Positions 13,462 to 16,737 of a stretch of DNA of 16,737 bases are shown here, piece by piece. Source of the stretch: Veillonellaceae bacterium UBA5809 (GTDB lineage: Bacteria > Bacillota > Negativicutes > Veillonellales > Dialisteraceae). The notes beneath the pieces were generated by a model. The model was not told the origin of the DNA. It searched no databases and saw nothing but the letters and a program-made list of their open reading frames with translations. The stretch spans positions 8,350-25,086 of the forward strand of contig DIDD01000046.1 in the NCBI GenBank assembly GCA_002417965.1, written 5' to 3'. Position 1 is the first letter of the stretch, and each line of letters opens with the position of its first letter. Position numbers and translations under genes: made by a program.

Positions 13462-14949
13462 TTACCGGGATGAAGAACGGCGCACCGTTTCATCAAATTC
13501 TTTTTCAATGGCGGCGGACGGAGCGCGGTCATAAAGGCTGACCAGCCAGATGGCGGCGGCAGAGAGGAAAAACCCGGGGACCAGTTCATACAGTCCGAAC
13601 CAGGAAAAATATTTCCATACAATCACAGTCAGTCCGCCTATAATGATTCCTGCATAGGCGCCCCGGAGAGTCATCCGTTTCCAGTACAGGGACATCAGGA
13701 CAGCCGGTCCGAAGCAGGCGCCGAATCCTGCCCAGGCATAAGATACCATCTGAAAGATGTAACTGTCGGGATCAGAAGCCAGAAACACGGCACAGGCGGC
13801 CACAGCCAGCACAGTCAGGCGGCTGACGAGAATCAGCCTCTTTTCCGGGGCATTCTGATGAATAAAAGACTGATAAATATCACGGGATACGGCAGAAGCC
13901 GTGACAAGGAGCTGAGAAGAGGCCGTGCTCATGATGGCAGCCAGAATGGCTGACCATATAAGACCTGTGATAAACGAGGGGAACATCTGCTCGGACATGA
14001 TGACAAAGACCTTTTCCGCCTCCGCATTTTCCAGGGGGAAGGATAAATAGGCTCTGCCCACGATACCGATGGCCACGGCGCAGAACAGAGAAATAATGAC
14101 CCAGCTCATGGCAATATGGGTGGATTTTTTTAATTCCCTGTCATCCTTAATGGCCATGAAACGCACCAGAATATGGGGCTGCCCGAAATAGCCGAGGCCC
14201 CAGCCGAGGGAAGAAAGAAGGACGATGGCGGCGGCGCTGCCCGATATCGGTCCGAAGAGCTGGAACAGCCCTGGATTTTCCGATGTCAGACGGGCCATGA
14301 CATCCACCGGCCCGCCCAGGGTCATCGTGGCGGTTACGGGAACAACGAGAACAGCAAAGAACATCATGGATCCCTGAATGAAATCCGTCCAGCAGACCGC
14401 GGCGAATCCGCCGAGAAATGTATAGAAAATGACGACAAAAGCGCCCAGAATCATGGCCTGTGTATAATTCAGCAGGAAAATGGTTTCAAACAGTTTGCCT
14501 GCTGCAACAAAACCGGATGACGTATAAATAATGAAAAAAATGAGAATAAATACGGCGCAGATCAGCCGCAGACCGCCCTTTGCATCATGGAAACGGTTTG
14601 AAAGATAATCGGGAATCGTCAGGCTGTTGCTGGCGACCTCTGTGTAATTCCGAAGACGGCGGGATACAAAGACCCAGTTCATCCATGTGCCCGCAATCAG
14701 TCCGGCAGCGGTCCAGAATGCGGATATGCCGTTCAGATAGGCATATCCGGGGAGGCCCATGAGCATCCAGCCGCTCATATCCGAAGCCTCCGCGCTCATG
14801 GAAGTGAGCCACGGGCCCAGCTTCCGGTCTCCTAAAATGTAATCAGACAATTGCTGCTGTTTTCGGGAATAGTAAATGCCAAAACCCATCATGACGGCCA
14901 GGTAAAGAAAAAAGGCAGCCATAATGCTTGGGTTTGTTTGAAATTCCAT
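13462..14949 (-). CDS. putP: Sodium/proline symporter
   Basis: Na+-coupled proline uptake protein of the SSS family (LeuT fold), inner membrane. It has 495 residues and about 13 hydrophobic segments, close to E. coli PutP. The stretch SAEASDMSGWMLMGLPGYAYLNG (about 52-74) is nearly that of E. coli PutP, with Asp57 at the place of the Na+-site Asp55. EVASNSLTIPDYLSNRF is also conserved, as is the GFAAVCWTDFIQG segment. The reading frame is open 21 codons further upstream, but GGAGG (complement of 14956-14960), 7 bases before the ATG at 14949, fixes that start. It lies downstream of tmcAL on the same strand and has its own probable promoter with a possible operator. It is convergent with rnpB. 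Close relatives carry pantothenate or other solutes, but the Asp57 block favours proline. Confidence 0.94.
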   Translation of the reverse strand: MEFQTNPSIMAAFFLYLAVMMGFGIYYSRKQQQLSDYILGDRKLGPWLTSMSAEASDMSGWMLMGLPGYAYLNGISAFWTAAGLIAGTWMNWVFVSRRLRNYTEVASNSLTIPDYLSNRFHDAKGGLRLICAVFILIFFIIYTSSGFVAAGKLFETIFLLNYTQAMILGAFVVIFYTFLGGFAAVCWTDFIQGSMMFFAVLVVPVTATMTLGGPVDVMARLTSENPGLFQLFGPISGSAAAIVLLSSLGWGLGYFGQPHILVRFMAIKDDRELKKSTHIAMSWVIISLFCAVAIGIVGRAYLSFPLENAEAEKVFVIMSEQMFPSFITGLIWSAILAAIMSTASSQLLVTASAVSRDIYQSFIHQNAPEKRLILVSRLTVLAVAACAVFLASDPDSYIFQMVSYAWAGFGACFGPAVLMSLYWKRMTLRGAYAGIIIGGLTVIVWKYFSWFGLYELVPGFFLSAAAIWLVSLYDRAPSAAIEKEFDETVRRSSSR

Positions 14950-14968
14950 GAAGCACCTCCGGGATTGG

Positions 14969-14992
14969 CTGCAGGCATAATCAGACCTGCAG
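14969..14992. repeat. Inverted repeat at the putP transcription start
   Basis: CTGCAGG (14969-14975) and CCTGCAG (14986-14992) form a perfect 7-bp inverted repeat with a 10-base centre. It lies directly next to the putP -10 box and spans the predicted start of transcription. It could be an operator or a leader hairpin. Confidence 0.6.
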
Positions 14993-15020
14993 ATAATATA
15001 TTCTTTAATCATACGGGCAA
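14993..15020 (-). promoter_or_regulatory. Probable promoter of putP
   Basis: On the minus strand TTGCCC (complement of 15015-15020) and TATTAT (complement of 14993-14998) are 16 bases apart. It lies in the 97-base gap between tmcAL and putP, which has no clear terminator. Confidence 0.5.
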
Positions 15021-15046
15021 AAGCAGCCTCTGTAAAGAATGAATTT

Positions 15047-16216
15047 TTATTCTATTATTTCAGGCGGGTGTATATAGTCCTCCCCGCCCCGGCGGAACGG
15101 TCCGCCATGGAAACAGAAGGACTGCATATCAGAGGCCCTCAGATCATCCAGAAGAGACCGGAGATTTTCCGGATCCAGCACATGCCGGGCACGGGCCGGA
15201 CGCACAATGACGGGAATGCGGCTTTCCCGGAGAACCGGACTGCTTGTCCGCCGCAGGGCGAGCAGGCGGGCGTATCCGGGGCAGGGTACAGGCCCCTTTT
15301 GGCCGGCCTGTCCGGAAATCCCCAGCAGGAGACAGGCGCCGGTCCTTTTCAGGCGGCTGAAAAGATAACGGCGGCTTTTAATCCGGCTCAGCGCCTCCGG
15401 ATAAGAAGGCGCCTCCATGCAGCGGGCCCATCTGTTTTCCAGCCCCTCTGAAAACAGACCCGTTCCGCCGAGCTCTGCGGCGTTTTTCTGCCGTCCCGTG
15501 AGAAGGCAGGCATCTTCATAGCGGCGGTAGTCAGTGTACCGGCCCGACTGCACCAGCGAAACGGCTTCGGAAGCGGAAAATCCGGGCCATCCGGATGACG
15601 GCATGCGGCCGCTGCAGATCATTTCACGCATGGCCGTGGCGGAAACAGGATGCGCGGCATCACGGCGCACCGTAATGACAGACAGGGGAAGACGGCGGCG
15701 GCGTATGGCCGATACATATTGAAAGCCCAGCATGTTGTTGGGTTCCGTCAGGGCATCAGCCAGACCGGGCCGGTGATTTTTCATGGCCTGTGTCACTGAA
15801 TCCGCATAAGAAAGTCCGCTTTTCAGACATTCGAGAAAATCATGGGAAAAGATTTCAGTTTCCGTCCAGGCGGAGGCCTCCTCCAGATCTGAAGCCTCCG
15901 CTGATTCCGTGCCGAACGCTATATGGGTGCATCCCAGACTGCCGAGCAGGCAGACGGCTCCGTCGGCAAACCGGTCAGCACTCTGCAGGACAATCCGCAC
16001 GGGCAGTTCAATGACGGCATCGGCGCCGCCCCGCACAGCCCAGCGGGCGCGGGTCCCCTTGTCAAACAGCGCCGGCTCGCCTCTCTGGACAAAGGCGCCG
16101 CTCATGACAGAAACCACAGGCGCATTTCCGCACCGTTCCCTGACCTGGCGGATCAGAGAAAGATGGCCCCTGTGGAAGGGATTCCATTCTGATATAATAC
16201 CTATAAACATATGCAT
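15047..16216 (-). CDS. tmcAL: tRNA(Met) cytidine acetate ligase (YlbM/TmcAL family)
   Basis: Nucleotidyltransferase-fold enzyme that uses ATP and acetate to make N4-acetylcytidine at C34 of elongator tRNA-Met. It has 389 residues; B. subtilis YlbM is about 415. The N terminus GIISEWNPFHRGHLSLI carries the nucleotide-binding HxGH (His15-Arg-Gly-His18). MSGAFVQRGEPALFDKGTRARWAVRGGADAV and LTEPNNMLGFQYV follow, and AHPVSATAMREMI is the second ATP-site motif (S-A-T-A-hydrophobic-R). The C-terminal part is less conserved. AGGAG (complement of 16222-16226) fits the ATG at 16216; a second ATG six bases on is possible. It is divergent from the lipoprotein gene across a 164-base gap. The leader mRNA holds a small hairpin (GCCTC/GAGGC, 16245-16256). 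A possible -10, TATGAT (complement of 16281-16286), has no good -35. Confidence 0.9.
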   Translation of the reverse strand: MHMFIGIISEWNPFHRGHLSLIRQVRERCGNAPVVSVMSGAFVQRGEPALFDKGTRARWAVRGGADAVIELPVRIVLQSADRFADGAVCLLGSLGCTHIAFGTESAEASDLEEASAWTETEIFSHDFLECLKSGLSYADSVTQAMKNHRPGLADALTEPNNMLGFQYVSAIRRRRLPLSVITVRRDAAHPVSATAMREMICSGRMPSSGWPGFSASEAVSLVQSGRYTDYRRYEDACLLTGRQKNAAELGGTGLFSEGLENRWARCMEAPSYPEALSRIKSRRYLFSRLKRTGACLLLGISGQAGQKGPVPCPGYARLLALRRTSSPVLRESRIPVIVRPARARHVLDPENLRSLLDDLRASDMQSFCFHGGPFRRGGEDYIHPPEIIE

Positions 16217-16334
16217 AAATTCTCCTGTCGTTAAGATTTCTGCAGCCTCCTGAGGCAGTGCGGAAGATTTCTTTTATCCTATCATATTATGGGTACTTCT
16301 GCAGAGCGGGATCATGTATCAAATGCGGTTCTTA

Positions 16335-16343
16335 TGTTATAAT
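16335..16343 (+). promoter_or_regulatory. Extended -10 promoter of the lipoprotein gene
   Basis: TGT followed by TATAAT (16338-16343) is a consensus extended -10 without a good -35. It predicts a leader of about 30 bases before the ATG at 16381. Confidence 0.6.
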
Positions 16344-16380
16344 AAAGCATATGATTCATTAAGAATAAAGGTGGTTATCC

Positions 16381-16737
16381 ATGAAAAAAACAGTCTTGTT
16401 TTTCCTTCTGGCCATATTGACGGCGGTTATGGCAGGGTGCGGAAAAGAAACACCGGAAGATCAGTTTGCCTTTGGGAATGCCCGGGTATTCTGCGCTGAT
16501 TCTGTCATTACGCTGCGCCTTCCCTTTGAACTGGCCATACAGGGAAAACCTTCAGATGAAGTGCCGTCGGATCCGGACAGTGTGACAGCCGGCGGGAGCA
16601 ATTCCTATATGCAGGTCATTGCGGCAGGACGTAAGACAGACACCGATATTGACACGGCGGCGGCGGCCTCCATGCAGTCCATGAAGGACAACGGGGCTGT
16701 TTCAGGTCTCCAGTCACAGAAGAGTGAAGGACAGATC
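16381..16737 (+). CDS. Putative lipoprotein, N-terminal part (3' end outside window)
   Basis: The frame opens with ATG at 16381 after AAAGGTGG (16367-16374) and stays open for 119 codons to the end of the window. The first 20 residues form a lipoprotein signal: MKK, a hydrophobic stretch, and the lipobox MAGC with Cys20 as the lipidation site, so the mature protein is anchored to the outer face of a membrane. The mature part visible here is hydrophilic (VITLRLPFELAIQGK, then an Asp/Ser-rich stretch and SYMQVIAAGRKTD). I do not recognise the family. The pattern of a beta-rich segment with Met-Gln-Val resembles small surface lipoproteins that measure or bind ligands, but nothing specific can be claimed. 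Confidence 0.82.
   Translation, partial: MKKTVLFFLLAILTAVMAGCGKETPEDQFAFGNARVFCADSVITLRLPFELAIQGKPSDEVPSDPDSVTAGGSNSYMQVIAAGRKTDTDIDTAAAASMQSMKDNGAVSGLQSQKSEGQI

Noticed and set aside
14173..14520. 115-codon open frame on the plus strand
   Set aside because: It is antisense to conserved transmembrane segments of putP.
14950..15012. N-terminal extension of putP by 21 codons
   Set aside because: It would read across the inverted repeat, the -10 box and the proper ribosome site at 14956-14960.
16314..16499. 61-codon open frame on the plus strand at the right end
   Set aside because: It covers the promoter and start of the lipoprotein gene in another frame. The lipoprotein frame has the ribosome site and lipobox.

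Overview
The window reads as chromosomal housekeeping sequence from a Bacillota (Firmicutes) bacterium. The evidence is the rpiB / UPF0340 / glyA gene order (the same order as ywlF-ywlG-glyA in Bacillus subtilis), a T-box leader in front of pheST, the trmK-nif3 (yqfN-yqfO) pair, a tmcAL (ylbM) gene, strong AGGAGG-type ribosome sites, and a type A RNase P RNA. The fairly GC-rich coding sequence and the gene content would suit the Negativicutes, but that placement is inference. No phage, IS element, CRISPR array or clearly foreign island was seen.

Layout. 1-2136 (+): the 3' end of rpiB, a UPF0340 gene and glyA, closed by a strong intrinsic terminator. 2327-5435 (+): a promoter and a three-gene MacA/MacB-type exporter operon (adaptor, ATPase, permease); the adaptor carries a 19-serine tract. 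5506-6642 (+): a single acyl-CoA dehydrogenase. 6620-10350 (+): a promoter, a complete T-box riboswitch with a probable UUC specifier, then pheS and pheT. 10384-10875 (-): a SpeD (AdoMet decarboxylase) family protein that lacks the serine needed to make the pyruvoyl cofactor. 11011-12998 (+): a strong promoter, a CAU-anticodon tRNA (looks like tRNA-Ile2), a terminator, then trmK and a Nif3-family gene that overlap. 13022-13447 (+): promoter, rnpB and a large symmetrical terminator. 13462-16216 (-): tmcAL followed by putP, each apparently with its own start signals. 16335-16737 (+): the start of a lipoprotein gene that runs off the window.

How the genes work together. Much of the window serves tRNA and translation: Phe-tRNA synthetase controlled by uncharged tRNA-Phe, a tRNA gene, two tRNA-modification genes (trmK, tmcAL) and RNase P RNA. 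glyA and rpiB feed one-carbon and pentose metabolism. PutP takes up proline and the MacAB-like system exports an unknown substrate.

The most unusual element is the SpeD homologue: the catalytic Ser is Ala and the protein has a basic 50-residue tail, which suggests a pseudoenzyme or a changed function. I did not find a convincing new multi-gene system.
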